Assembly: GCF_947494555.1 (NCBI RefSeq)
Contig: NZ_CANLVF010000005.1
Span: forward strand, 1-64,000
Reading direction: 5' to 3'
DNA: 64,000 nt
From: an uncultured Roseibium sp.
GTDB taxonomy: Bacteria > Pseudomonadota > Alphaproteobacteria > Rhizobiales > Stappiaceae
Shown: in pieces, positions 1 through 6,814 of the stretch
How positions within the stretch are numbered: position 1 is the stretch's first letter
How the letters are laid out: every line of letters begins with the position of its first letter
Translations under genes and position numbers: made by a program
Notes under the pieces: generated by a model
Told to the model about the DNA's origin: nothing
The model's input: only the letters and a program-made list of their open reading frames with translations
The model's database searches: none

Positions 1-714
1 CTGTCCGACATCTCCACCACGGCCAAACCGGCCTACGGCATCGTGAAGTCCATCGCCGATATCGACGAGGCCATCAAGCCCATCGAAATGGGAACCGACC
101 GCGGCGAGATCGCACCGCCCGACGATATCCCGACCAAGGACGACCTCCCCCTCCCCGAAGGCATGGCCCCCGTCTTCGCAATCGCAGGGGACGTAAATCT
201 TGATGGCACGCGTGACGGCCAGATTGCCATCGAGCATTCCAAAGACATGGAAATTGCCGAGGGAACGATCGCGTTTTCTTTCAAGGCCGACAAAGTCGAT
301 GGCTGGGATGCTCTGTTTTCCAAGGATGCGAGCGGATATGTCACCGGTGGACATCTGACCGCCTGGGTCACGGACGGCGGCGACATCAAGGTCCGCTTCC
401 AGGACGAGACCGGTTCCCTATGGCTCAAGGCGGAAGATGTCTTTGAAGTCGGGAAAGAACACGAGTTCGCATTCACATTCGGTGACGATGGCGCGGTTCT
501 TTACGTCGACGGGGTTGCCGTTGCCGAGGATGACGCATTCGAATCCGACTGGCTCGGGAATGAAGAATACCTGATGATCGGGGCAAATGGCTGGAGCAGT
601 CCGTCCGGTGAAATCGGCTGGACGGGCAATCATTTCGACGGGGTCATCTCCGACTTTACCGTCCTCGACCAGCAACTCGATCAGGAGCAGATCAGCAACA
701 ACTTGTTCGTCTGA
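1..714 (+). CDS. C-terminal part of a LamG/concanavalin-like protein (5' partial)
   Basis: The reading frame is open from base 1 to a TGA at 712–714, so the start lies outside the window; an internal GTG at 43 is in the same frame but has no special claim to be the start. The visible 237 codons end in a beta-rich stretch of about 170 residues typical of LamG/concanavalin A-like folds (motifs such as FSFKADKVDGWDALFSKD, VRFQDETG and LYVDGVAVAEDD). Such domains usually bind carbohydrate or calcium at the C-terminus of large secreted acidic proteins, and this part is strongly acidic. No enzyme motif is visible. The class of domain is fairly sure; the identity of the whole protein is unknown. Confidence 0.7.
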   Translation: MSDISTTAKPAYGIVKSIADIDEAIKPIEMGTDRGEIAPPDDIPTKDDLPLPEGMAPVFAIAGDVNLDGTRDGQIAIEHSKDMEIAEGTIAFSFKADKVDGWDALFSKDASGYVTGGHLTAWVTDGGDIKVRFQDETGSLWLKAEDVFEVGKEHEFAFTFGDDGAVLYVDGVAVAEDDAFESDWLGNEEYLMIGANGWSSPSGEIGWTGNHFDGVISDFTVLDQQLDQEQISNNLFV

Positions 715-730
715 CCTTTGTGCAGATTGC

Positions 731-804
731 CGGGCGCATCACACGTGCGCCCGCTCTCATGGCGCAGGCGCCTTCCTTGACTGCCACGCAAGGAAGGCGT
801 TTTT
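731..804 (+). terminator. Double hairpin with T-run
   Basis: Two stem-loops follow the LamG gene. The first pairs 731–738 with 746–753 (8 bp, loop 7). The second pairs 769–778 with 790–799 (10 bp perfect, loop 11) and is followed directly by five T at 800–804, a classical intrinsic terminator for plus-strand transcripts. Confidence 0.85.
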
Positions 805-857
805 CTGCGTTTGAAGTGACGCGTATTGAATTTGCTTGAGCACTCGTAAAATACGTG

Positions 858-881
858 TCATTCTATCAATCCATTGAATGA
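858..881. promoter_or_regulatory. Probable ArsR/SmtB-type operator
   Basis: An imperfect 24-bp palindrome has outer arms TCATTC (858–863) and GAATGA (876–881), with 9 of 12 positions pairing. It sits just upstream of the ArsR gene start at 894. Size and placement fit the 12-2-12 operators of metal-sensing ArsR/SmtB repressors, suggesting autoregulation of the two-gene cassette. Binding is inferred. Confidence 0.5.
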
Positions 882-893
882 GAGAATAACATA

Positions 894-1283
894 GTGTCAG
901 AAGCCACCGATCTTCCCAGCTGCGGCACGGACGGCCACGAGAAGCGCGCTCCTTTCGACTTTCCGGCGACGGCAACTATTGAAAGCGCGGCTATGATGCT
1001 GCGGGCGGCTGGTGACACGGCCCGGCTGCGTATTCTGCTTCTGCTGGCAAATAGCGAACGATGCGTCACCGAGCTGGCAGAGGAGGAAGACGAGAAAGTC
1101 GCAACGGTTTCCGCGCGCCTGAAACTGCTTCATTCAGCGCGTCTTGTGACCAAGCGCCGTGACGCCAAACACATCTATTACGCGCTCGCAGATCATCACG
1201 TCGTGCAGCTTTTGCACGACATCCTTGATCATGCCGCCGAAGACAACACGCACAACACAAAAAAAGAAGGAGAAAACTCTTGA
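894..1283 (+). CDS. ArsR/SmtB-family metal-responsive repressor
   Basis: This 129-aa protein is a winged-helix repressor that would sense a metal and release its operator. The core at residues about 35–100 shows ArsR features: GDTARLRILLLL, CVTELAEEEDEKVATVSARL as recognition region, and the wing DAKHIYYALADHH. The last helix, DHHVVQLLHDILDHAAE, has the spacing of Asp/His ligands of the SmtB alpha-5 zinc site, so zinc is the likeliest ligand. The start is GTG at 894. A palindrome lies upstream and a histidine-rich gene follows with a one-base-shifted overlap (TTGA), implying one transcript. ArsR membership is firm; the metal is inferred. Confidence 0.85.
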   Translation: MSEATDLPSCGTDGHEKRAPFDFPATATIESAAMMLRAAGDTARLRILLLLANSERCVTELAEEEDEKVATVSARLKLLHSARLVTKRRDAKHIYYALADHHVVQLLHDILDHAAEDNTHNTKKEGENS

Positions 1284-1633
1284 CCAACAACGGCCCCACC
1301 GACCCAAACCACAGTCACACTCACGGACCCAATTGCGGCCACACGGCTGTCCGGCACGGCGATCATGTCGACTATCTTCATGACGGTCATCTTCATCACC
1401 AGGAAGGTGGTCGCGTCGAAGAGCACGCCATCGAGGTTTCTGCATCGAACCCTGAAGACTGCGCGCCCGTCGGTTCGCAGGACCTTGGCCATGATCCGGA
1501 TCACGTCCATGGCCCCGGTTGCGGACATGAAGCAGTGCCTCATGGCGATCACGTCTGCTATCTCGTGAATGGCCGCCTGCATCACCCCCACGACGGCCAC
1601 TGCGACGATCACGGTCCTGTCGAAGTCGTTTGA
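1280..1633 (+). CDS. Histidine-rich metal-binding protein with duplicated motif
   Basis: This 117-aa soluble protein is rich in His, Asp and Gly and has no signal peptide. The motif HxHGPxCGHxAVxHGDHVxYL followed by LHH occurs twice (residues about 13–40 and 75–102), showing an internal duplication; each copy has one Cys and several His suited to bind zinc or a similar metal. The start is TTG overlapping the TGA of the ArsR gene, with AGAAGGAG just upstream. It is probably a metal buffer or chaperone expressed when the repressor releases DNA. Function is inferred from composition and context. Confidence 0.75.
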   Translation: MTNNGPTDPNHSHTHGPNCGHTAVRHGDHVDYLHDGHLHHQEGGRVEEHAIEVSASNPEDCAPVGSQDLGHDPDHVHGPGCGHEAVPHGDHVCYLVNGRLHHPHDGHCDDHGPVEVV

Positions 1634-1652
1634 GTGATCCGCCTACCCGATT

Positions 1653-1683
1653 GCAGCCGCAACGTTTCTTAACTTGCGGCTGC
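1653..1683. terminator. Hairpin between convergent genes
   Basis: A perfect 10-bp stem (GCAGCCGCAA at 1653–1662 with TTGCGGCTGC at 1674–1683) closes an 11-nt loop between the convergent His-rich gene (plus) and chimeric gene (minus). A T-rich stretch follows on the plus side after a few bases, so it may serve both directions. Confidence 0.6.
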
Positions 1684-1734
1684 GCACTCTTTTGACGCTT
1701 GCGTCACCGGACAATCGGTTGCGACCAACACGCG

Positions 1735-2217
1735 TTAAAGCTGGGTCGGATTGGGCGCGTCGCCGTAAACCTCAAGCGGTTCAAAGATTTTTTCTGTCTC
1801 GGTGAAATTCAGCTCTATCGGACTGCCCTCGACTTGCGTCGGCACTGCACGATAGAAGCAGGAGCGGTAACCGACGTGACAACTGGCTCCGCCTTCGACG
1901 GCGACCCGCAGCCAGACCGCATCCTGATCATTGTCGATCCGCATCTCCACAATTTTCTGGATCAGCCCGCTGGTCGCCGGCACGACCGAAGTGACACCTT
2001 TGCCGACCTCTTCCACAATGCCGCAGCCCTCGTGGCCGAAAATGTACGGGAAGTGGCCCTTAGGATCTTCGCCTGAAAGTGTGAAAACATCGGTGTGGCA
2101 GAGACTTGTCTTACCAATCCGCACCAGCACTTCACCCCCTTTCGGGCTCTCATGGTCGATCTCTTTGATCTCAAGCGGCCGGTTCAGTGCCAAGGCAATA
2201 GCGGCACGCGTTTTCAT
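1735..2217 (-). CDS. AdhC N-terminus fused in frame to HisI C-terminus
   Basis: A 160-aa open frame joins two unrelated families. Residues 1 to about 79 match the start of S-(hydroxymethyl)glutathione dehydrogenase (class III ADH), keeping the catalytic zinc ligands C40 and H62–E63 (GHEG). Residues about 80–160 match the C-terminal half of phosphoribosyl-AMP cyclohydrolase, with the metal motif DNDQD (95–99), CHVGYRSCF (C113, C120) and the usual ending YGDAPNPT. The join lies near base 1978. Missing are the ADH cofactor domain and structural zinc cysteines, and the N-terminal half of HisI, so neither parent activity is expected. A good ribosome site (GGAGG) precedes the ATG at 2217. It lies 3' of znuA. 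It may be a gene-fusion relic or a selected zinc-binding protein; I cannot tell which. Confidence 0.75.
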   Translation of the reverse strand: MKTRAAIALALNRPLEIKEIDHESPKGGEVLVRIGKTSLCHTDVFTLSGEDPKGHFPYIFGHEGCGIVEEVGKGVTSVVPATSGLIQKIVEMRIDNDQDAVWLRVAVEGGASCHVGYRSCFYRAVPTQVEGSPIELNFTETEKIFEPLEVYGDAPNPTQL

Positions 2218-2259
2218 GGAGAACCTCCATGAGAATCAATGCGTTGTCCCTGGAAATTC

Positions 2260-2306
2260 AAACCGGCCGTCACTGTTTTCCTGTTGGCTCACAGGATGGC
2301 CGGTTT
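2260..2306. terminator. Nested hairpin after znuA
   Basis: Outer arms AAACCGGCC (2260–2268) and GGCCGGTTT (2298–2306) enclose an inner stem TCCTGT/ACAGGA (2279–2284 with 2291–2296). It lies in the 114-bp gap between znuA and the chimeric gene. On the minus strand it could terminate or attenuate read-through into the chimera; the T-run is better on the plus side. Confidence 0.6.
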
Positions 2307-2331
2307 TTCTGAATGTCGGCTGTTGGGGATC

Positions 2332-3549
2332 TTATGACCCAAGCGCCTCCGAGAGGGTCTTTGCATTGTGGTGCATCATGTCGAGATATGTGCCTGCCGG
2401 ACCATCCGAACCGGAGAGCGCATCTGAGTAGAGCGTTCCGCCGATTGTTGCCTCCGTCTCGTTCGAGATCTGCTCGAGCAAGCGATTATCCGTGATCGAT
2501 TCCACGAAGACGGCTGAGATACCATCTTCACGGATTTGCGTGATCAGCTTGGCGACATCGGCGGCTGATGGTTCGCTTTCAGTGCTCAGGCCCTGTGGTG
2601 CTTCGAATGTCAAACCGTAGTGATCCGCGAAATACCCGAATGCGTCGTGCGACGTGACAACCGTGCGGCGGTTTTCCGGCAAAGCCTCCATCAGGGCATC
2701 GATCTCGGCCTCGAGAGCTTCAATCTCTGCAACATAGGCTTCGCGGTTCGCGTAGAACGCTCCGGCGTGGTCAGGATCCGCCTTTGCGAGCGCTGCAGTA
2801 ATGTTGTCGACGTAGATCACTGCGTTGTCGAGGCTCTGCCAGGCATGTGGATCAAAGGCCCCATGATCGTGGCCTTCGTGACCATGGCCAGCATGCTCTT
2901 CATGATCATCGTGCTCATCATGCCCAGCATGTTCTTCATGCTTGTCATGATCGTGGTCGTCATGGCTTGCGTGTTTTTCGTGATCGTGGTCGTCGTGATC
3001 ATGCTCCGCTTCGGCATGTTCCTCATGCTTGTCATGGTCATGGTCGTCATGGCCAGCTTCAGCATGCTTTTCATGGTCTTCGTGGTCATGTTCAGCTTCG
3101 GCATGTTTTTCATGATCGTGGTTGTCGTGATCGTGCTCCGCCTCTGCGTGATCATCGCCATGATCGTCATGGTCATCATCATCATGGTCGCCAAAAGGAA
3201 TGGCATCGACGCCGGTTGTCGCGACAACAAGAGTACCCTTGAAATCGGCCGCCTCGGAAAGACGCTCCAGCCAGCCTTCGAACTCGAGGCCGTTCACGAT
3301 CAGCACTTCAGCCTCACTGACGGCGCGCGCGTCTTTCGGCGTCGGCTGGTAGACATGCGCATCACCATCGGGCCCGACCAATGTCGTCACTTTCACATGT
3401 TCGCCGCCAATCCGTTCAACCATGTCGCCCAGAACCGAGAATGATGCGACGACAGGCGTCTGACCGTCTGCCCACGCAGCTGTCGGCGCAAAAAGCGAAA
3501 GAGCAACAAGTGCCGTCGCGGATTTCAGGACTGTTCTGCGGGACGTCAT
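2332..3549 (-). CDS. znuA: Zinc ABC transporter binding protein ZnuA, giant His loop
   Basis: ZnuA is the periplasmic zinc-binding protein of the ZnuABC importer. This copy has 405 residues, well above the usual 300–330. A signal peptide occupies residues about 1–27. Ligands are visible as H65 (DAHVYQP), H235 (FDPHAW), H301 (TSHDAFGYF) and D376 (YSDALS). Residues 121–230 form an acidic histidine-rich loop with 36 His, built from repeats like HDHDKHEEHAEAEHDHDD; family members have such a loop but seldom this long. I chose the ATG at 3549 because it begins the signal peptide and sits 11 bp after the znuB stop; the frame is open further upstream inside znuB. It is the last clear gene of the zur operon. 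Confidence 0.93.
   Translation of the reverse strand: MTSRRTVLKSATALVALSLFAPTAAWADGQTPVVASFSVLGDMVERIGGEHVKVTTLVGPDGDAHVYQPTPKDARAVSEAEVLIVNGLEFEGWLERLSEAADFKGTLVVATTGVDAIPFGDHDDDDHDDHGDDHAEAEHDHDNHDHEKHAEAEHDHEDHEKHAEAGHDDHDHDKHEEHAEAEHDHDDHDHEKHASHDDHDHDKHEEHAGHDEHDDHEEHAGHGHEGHDHGAFDPHAWQSLDNAVIYVDNITAALAKADPDHAGAFYANREAYVAEIEALEAEIDALMEALPENRRTVVTSHDAFGYFADHYGLTFEAPQGLSTESEPSAADVAKLITQIREDGISAVFVESITDNRLLEQISNETEATIGGTLYSDALSGSDGPAGTYLDMMHHNAKTLSEALGS
2860..3190 (-). repeat. Degenerate repeats encoding the ZnuA His loop
   Basis: Within znuA the DNA consists of imperfect tandem and interspersed repeats of CAT/GAC/GAA codons (units of roughly 25 codons around HDDHDHDKHEEHA occur at least twice). 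They produce long false open frames on both strands. Such arrays tend to change length by slippage. Confidence 0.8.
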
Positions 3550-3560
3550 GAGGTTTCCTT

Positions 3561-4430
3561 TCAGTTCTGCAGGGGCCGCCGTGGCAGCACCTGTGCAATG
3601 AGACCGCCAGCCGGGCCGAGCACCAGGGACACCGCGTAGATAATTCCGGCTACGAGGATAATCGCCGGCCCGGAAGGCAAGCTGTAATGGTAGGAGAGCA
3701 GCAGACCGCTCAGGCTGGATAGAAATGCGATGGCAACAGCGACGAGGATGAGCCCGCCGATGCTTTTCGCCCAGAAACGGGCTGCAGCGGCAGGCAAGAT
3801 CATGATGCCGACTGCCATGAGCGTGCCGAGGGCATGGAACCCGCCGACGAGATTCAAAACCACAAGCGAAAGGAACGTGAAGTGGGTGACTGCACTGAGC
3901 TTGCTGACAGAGCGCAGGAACTGTGGATCCGCGCACTCCAAAACCAGTGGCCGGAACAGAACCGCAAGAACCAGTACCGATAGGCTCGCGATTGAGCAAA
4001 GCAGAACAAGTGCGTCGTTATTGAGCGCCAGCACGGTCCCGAACAGCACATGCATCAGGTCCACATTGCTGCCGCGCGTCGAGACGATCAACACACCAAG
4101 CGCGAGTGAGATCAGATAGAAGGCAGCAAGGCTTGCATCTTCGCGCAGGGCCGTCACGCGCGTAACCAATCCGGACAGCAGTGCCACCGCCATGCCCGCA
4201 ATCAATCCCCCGACGGTCATCGCCCCAAGTGACAGACCTGAGATCAGAAAGCCGACCGCAGCGCCCGGCAGGATCGCGTGAGCCATCGCGTCTCCAGTCA
4301 GGCTCATCCGCCTCAGCATCAGGAAGACGCCAACGGGCGTCGCCCCGAGCGAGACGGCGATGCAGCCGAGCAATGCGCGGCGCATGAACCCGAAATCGGC
4401 GAAAGGCTGAATGACGATTTCCCAGATCAT
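3561..4430 (-). CDS. znuB: Zinc ABC transporter permease ZnuB
   Basis: A polytopic membrane permease of the ABC-3 (metal) family, about 289 residues with eight or so hydrophobic segments; ALLGCIAVSLGATPVGVFLM and MSLTGDAMAHAILPGAAVGF are characteristic, the latter being the conserved region near the ATPase contact. It forms the channel for zinc delivered by ZnuA. The ATG at 4430 overlaps the znuC stop as ATGA; an upstream in-frame start at 4469 would lie inside znuC and add 13 residues of unusual sequence, so I rejected it. znuA follows after 11 bp. Confidence 0.93.
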   Translation of the reverse strand: MIWEIVIQPFADFGFMRRALLGCIAVSLGATPVGVFLMLRRMSLTGDAMAHAILPGAAVGFLISGLSLGAMTVGGLIAGMAVALLSGLVTRVTALREDASLAAFYLISLALGVLIVSTRGSNVDLMHVLFGTVLALNNDALVLLCSIASLSVLVLAVLFRPLVLECADPQFLRSVSKLSAVTHFTFLSLVVLNLVGGFHALGTLMAVGIMILPAAAARFWAKSIGGLILVAVAIAFLSSLSGLLLSYHYSLPSGPAIILVAGIIYAVSLVLGPAGGLIAQVLPRRPLQN

Positions 4431-5170
4431 GCCGCGTCCCGCCCGCAAACATGAGGTGGACCGGCACACGCTTCACACATCTGGCGCGCGCGGAACTGAT
4501 TTTCTACGGTGAGCACCTGCTCGGTCGGCCCGTGTGCCACAAGCTCACGCGCCAGCAAGAGCGTTTCAGGGAAATGGGCGCGGACGGTCTCGGCATCATG
4601 CAGGACGGCGAGAACCGTGCGGCCTTCCGTGTGCCAGCTCCGGATCACGTCAAGTAGATCGGCCATGGTGCGGGCATCAATCGCGGTAAAGGGCTCATCG
4701 AGCAGGACCAGGCGTGCGTCCTGAAGCAGCAGCCTTGCAAAGAGCGCCCGCTGCATCTGACCGCCGGACAGCGAACCGATGGGACGGGATTCAAGTCCGG
4801 TCAGCCCCACGGAAGCCAATGCCGCATCGACACGTGCGCGTTGCTTTTTCCCAAGCCAGCCAAAAGGTCCGATCTCGTGCCACAGTCCCATGGCGACCAG
4901 ATCGACGACACTGAGCGGGAATGTTCGGTCGATGTCGGACTGTTGCGGCAGGTAGGCAATGTCACCTCGCTCGAGCGCGCCGAATTCTACATTTCCCTGC
5001 AAAGGGGCAAGAGCTCCGGTTACCCCCTTCAGCAAGGTGGACTTTCCGGCACCATTCGGTCCGAAGATTGCCGTGAGACTACCCTCGGCGATATCCGCGT
5101 GGAGCTGTTGTACCGCCGGAAGGCGATCATATCCCAAAGTGAGATCCCGGAATGCGAGAGCAGATGTCAT
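4427..5170 (-). CDS. znuC: Zinc ABC transporter ATPase ZnuC
   Basis: A 247-aa ABC ATPase that powers zinc import. Visible motifs are Walker A GPNGAGKST, signature LSGGQMQRALFARLL and Walker B LVLLDEPF. The C-terminus carries Cys and His residues (CEACAGPPHVCG) that could bind zinc. The start is the ATG at 5170, which overlaps the stop of the small membrane peptide gene as ATGA; an in-frame TTG at 5212 would run inside that gene. Translational coupling with both neighbours is likely. Confidence 0.93.
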   Translation of the reverse strand: MTSALAFRDLTLGYDRLPAVQQLHADIAEGSLTAIFGPNGAGKSTLLKGVTGALAPLQGNVEFGALERGDIAYLPQQSDIDRTFPLSVVDLVAMGLWHEIGPFGWLGKKQRARVDAALASVGLTGLESRPIGSLSGGQMQRALFARLLLQDARLVLLDEPFTAIDARTMADLLDVIRSWHTEGRTVLAVLHDAETVRAHFPETLLLARELVAHGPTEQVLTVENQFRARQMCEACAGPPHVCGRDAA

Positions 5171-5295
5171 AAGGCCCCCGGTGTCGACGTTGCCCAGAAA
5201 AAGGCTGCCCAAAGCGCCGCGACGATAATGAGCGCGGCACCTAGCCGGACGCCTGCCCCGACAAGAAGCAGCCTTAATGTCTTTTCCGCACTCAT
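5167..5295 (-). CDS. 42-aa membrane peptide between zur and znuC
   Basis: A short frame runs from ATG at 5295 (overlapping the zur stop as ATGA) to TGA at 5167–5169 (overlapping the znuC ATG as ATGA). It encodes a 42-residue peptide starting MSAEKTLRLLLVGAGVRLG, with one hydrophobic helix of about 20 residues (AALIIVAALWAAFFW) and a short polar tail. The double overlap and central position in the operon argue that it is translated. It might modulate the transporter, as small membrane proteins often do; no family is recognised and the role is not known. Confidence 0.6.
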   Translation of the reverse strand: MSAEKTLRLLLVGAGVRLGAALIIVAALWAAFFWATSTPGAL

Positions 5296-5693
5296 GCTTG
5301 TAACTTCCTCATGCTGCAGGAACCGCACATTCCGTGAACTTCGATCACATGACGCATCGGAGAGAACCCGGATCTACCAACAAGGCCGGAAATTTCGTCC
5401 AACAACTCGGGGGCAACGCTTTCTTCGACAGAGCCGCATTCTTCGCAAATGGATAGAATAGAAGTGTGCTGGTGCCGGTCGCACTGGTAGGCCGTGAACG
5501 CGTTCAGGGACTCAACACGGTGCACCCGCCCGCAGTCTGCCAGCGACGACGGGGCTCGATAAATGGTTGTTGGTGCGACCTTCCCGTGGGTTTCTCGCAA
5601 TGTTTCAAGAACTTCATAAGCTGTAACAGGCGCATGGCTACGGTTCAAAACACGGAGGATCTCAGCCTGCCACATTTCTCCACGCGTAATCAC
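5292..5693 (-). CDS. zur: Fur-family zinc uptake regulator Zur
   Basis: A 133-aa Fur-family repressor that with zinc bound shuts off zinc import. The winged helix includes PTTIYRAPSSLADCGRVHRV. The structural zinc cysteines appear as CEECG and CGSC near the C-terminus, and the sensory region has HQHTSILSICEECG. I take GTG at 5693 as start because GGAGG stands 6 bases before it and it gives the usual N-terminus; an upstream ATG at 5717 would add eight odd residues and lies within the palindromic promoter. It is the first gene of the zur–peptide–znuC–znuB–znuA operon, so it probably controls itself. Confidence 0.88.
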   Translation of the reverse strand: MITRGEMWQAEILRVLNRSHAPVTAYEVLETLRETHGKVAPTTIYRAPSSLADCGRVHRVESLNAFTAYQCDRHQHTSILSICEECGSVEESVAPELLDEISGLVGRSGFSPMRHVIEVHGMCGSCSMRKLQA

Positions 5694-5719
5694 ACAGCAC
5701 CTCCAACGATGATACATAT

Positions 5720-5741
5720 TAACACGTGTTACTATATAACA
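5720..5741. promoter_or_regulatory. Probable Zur box upstream of zur operon
   Basis: Two overlapping palindromes lie upstream of zur: TAACACGTGTTA (5720–5731) and TGTTA-N5-TAACA (5727–5741). The AT-rich TGTTA/TAACA half-sites resemble Zur boxes of alphaproteobacteria (core like TGTTATAACA). Position over the expected minus-strand promoter suggests zinc-dependent autorepression. Not tested. Confidence 0.6.
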
Positions 5742-6012
5742 TTTATCGATTAGGCAACCGGGATGTTCGAATGCTGAGCACTCGCCATTCTTGAGATTTG
5801 TCCAGGATCGGGATGTCCGTGCAGCTCAGAGGAAGCCTGGGCGCAAAGCCCATAAAATACCCTTCAAGACACCTTGGTCGTCTGCTCGAGCTACGCGACG
5901 AGTATTGCGAGGAAGAATTGGCTGGATCAATTGCCGTTCAATGTCAGAGGGCGCATGTCATTTTCAAAATTTCTCAAACCAGTTTGATTTACCTCGGCGT
6001 GAAGCATTGCTC
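5742..6012. other. Intergenic region, no supported gene
   Basis: The divergent gap between zur and the ArsR–SRPBCC genes. Short open frames occur on the plus strand but lack ribosome sites, family resemblance and normal codon use. Apart from the flanking operators I see nothing. Confidence 0.6.
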
Positions 6013-6018
6013 TTGACA

Positions 6019-6036
6019 TTTAAGTATATACTGAAA
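6019..6036. promoter_or_regulatory. Palindromic operator of ArsR-type gene
   Basis: An 18-bp palindrome TTT-N-AGTATATACT-N-AAA lies 5 bp before the ATG at 6042; the central AGTATATACT is perfect. A TTGACA (6013–6018) abuts it, but spacing to TATACT is only 8 bp, so the true promoter is unclear. It is a likely autoregulatory site for the downstream repressor. Confidence 0.6.
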
Positions 6037-6041
6037 TAACG

Positions 6042-6386
6042 ATGGCCATGCCTCCACAAAAAGCAACATCAGACGTTTTTCATGCCATAGCGGACCCTAA
6101 TCGCAGGGCACTGCTGGGATTTCTCGCGAATGAATCGAGACCTGTCGGAGATTGTGTTGATGAACTCGGGATTACGTACTCGGCTGTTTCGCAGCACCTA
6201 AGCGTACTGCGTGAAGTCGGACTGGTTGAAAGCAAGGCTCATGGCAGAAAACGGCTCTACCGCTCGCGATTTGAACCATTGCAAGCAGTGCATGACTGGA
6301 CGGCCCTCTACCGGCCGTTTTGGGAAAATCGCCTCAGGGGTCTTGGCGAGTATTTGAACCGACAAGAAGGTGAGGAGCAGGAATGA
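6042..6386 (+). CDS. ArsR-family regulator of SRPBCC genes
   Basis: A 114-aa winged-helix protein: FHAIADPNRRALLGFLANES begins the ArsR domain, ITYSAVSQHLSVLREVGLV is the recognition helix and GRKRLYRSRFEPL the wing. No metal-ligand cluster is visible, as in ArsR proteins that partner SRPBCC (AHSA1) proteins and respond to organic ligands. No Shine-Dalgarno sequence precedes ATG 6042, and an operator ends 5 bp upstream, so translation may be leaderless; ATG 6048 is an alternative. It overlaps the next gene as ATGA. Confidence 0.85.
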   Translation: MAMPPQKATSDVFHAIADPNRRALLGFLANESRPVGDCVDELGITYSAVSQHLSVLREVGLVESKAHGRKRLYRSRFEPLQAVHDWTALYRPFWENRLRGLGEYLNRQEGEEQE

Positions 6387-6811
6387 ACCAGGTCCTCAAT
6401 CTAAACCTTGAAGAATTCTACCCACACCCCCTGGAAAGCGTATGGCGGGCACTGACCGATCCTGCCGCAATTTCCGAATGGCTTATGCCATGTGATTTTC
6501 AGCCTGTTGTTGGTCACAAGTTCACTATTCGCGGGAATGCCGACGAGAACTGGCGCGGCTTTACGCATTGTGAGGTGCTTACACTCGAAGCGCCAACATT
6601 GATGGAATGGCTATGGGAAAGCGCTGATATTGAAGAACCTACGCGTGTTTCATTCGCACTTCAGCCTTTCCATGGCGGCACCAGACTGACACTTCGTCAT
6701 ACCGGAACAACCACTCTCAAAGATATTGAAAGCTTATCCTCGGGATGGCCGCAAAAACTTCGCCAGTTCAAAGAGCTGATTGTCAATCTTGAGTCCTCGG
6801 AGACATCGTGA
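6383..6811 (+). CDS. SRPBCC (AHSA1-like) protein
   Basis: A 142-aa protein of the START-like SRPBCC superfamily, AHSA1 branch, with a helix-grip fold that encloses a hydrophobic pocket. Typical elements are YPHPLESVWRALTDPAAISEWL at the start (given here as key residues: W25, L28, T29, P31, W37) and a C-terminal helix after SSGWPQKLRQFKELI. It begins in an ATGA overlap with the ArsR gene and is followed by another SRPBCC gene 3 bp later. Ligand unknown. Confidence 0.8.
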   Translation: MNQVLNLNLEEFYPHPLESVWRALTDPAAISEWLMPCDFQPVVGHKFTIRGNADENWRGFTHCEVLTLEAPTLMEWLWESADIEEPTRVSFALQPFHGGTRLTLRHTGTTTLKDIESLSSGWPQKLRQFKELIVNLESSETS

Positions 6812-6814
6812 ATC

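Noticed and set aside
2620..3444. Long plus-strand and alternate-frame open frames within znuA
   Set aside because: They are by-products of the repetitive CAT/GAC codons of the His loop. They have Met/Val/Ile-rich or Arg/His-rich translations and no ribosome site.
3550..3999. N-terminal extension of ZnuA into znuB
   Set aside because: The frame is open but runs inside znuB; the signal peptide begins at 3549.
5791..6039. Small frames between zur and the ArsR gene
   Set aside because: No ribosome site, no recognisable family, codon use unlike neighbours.
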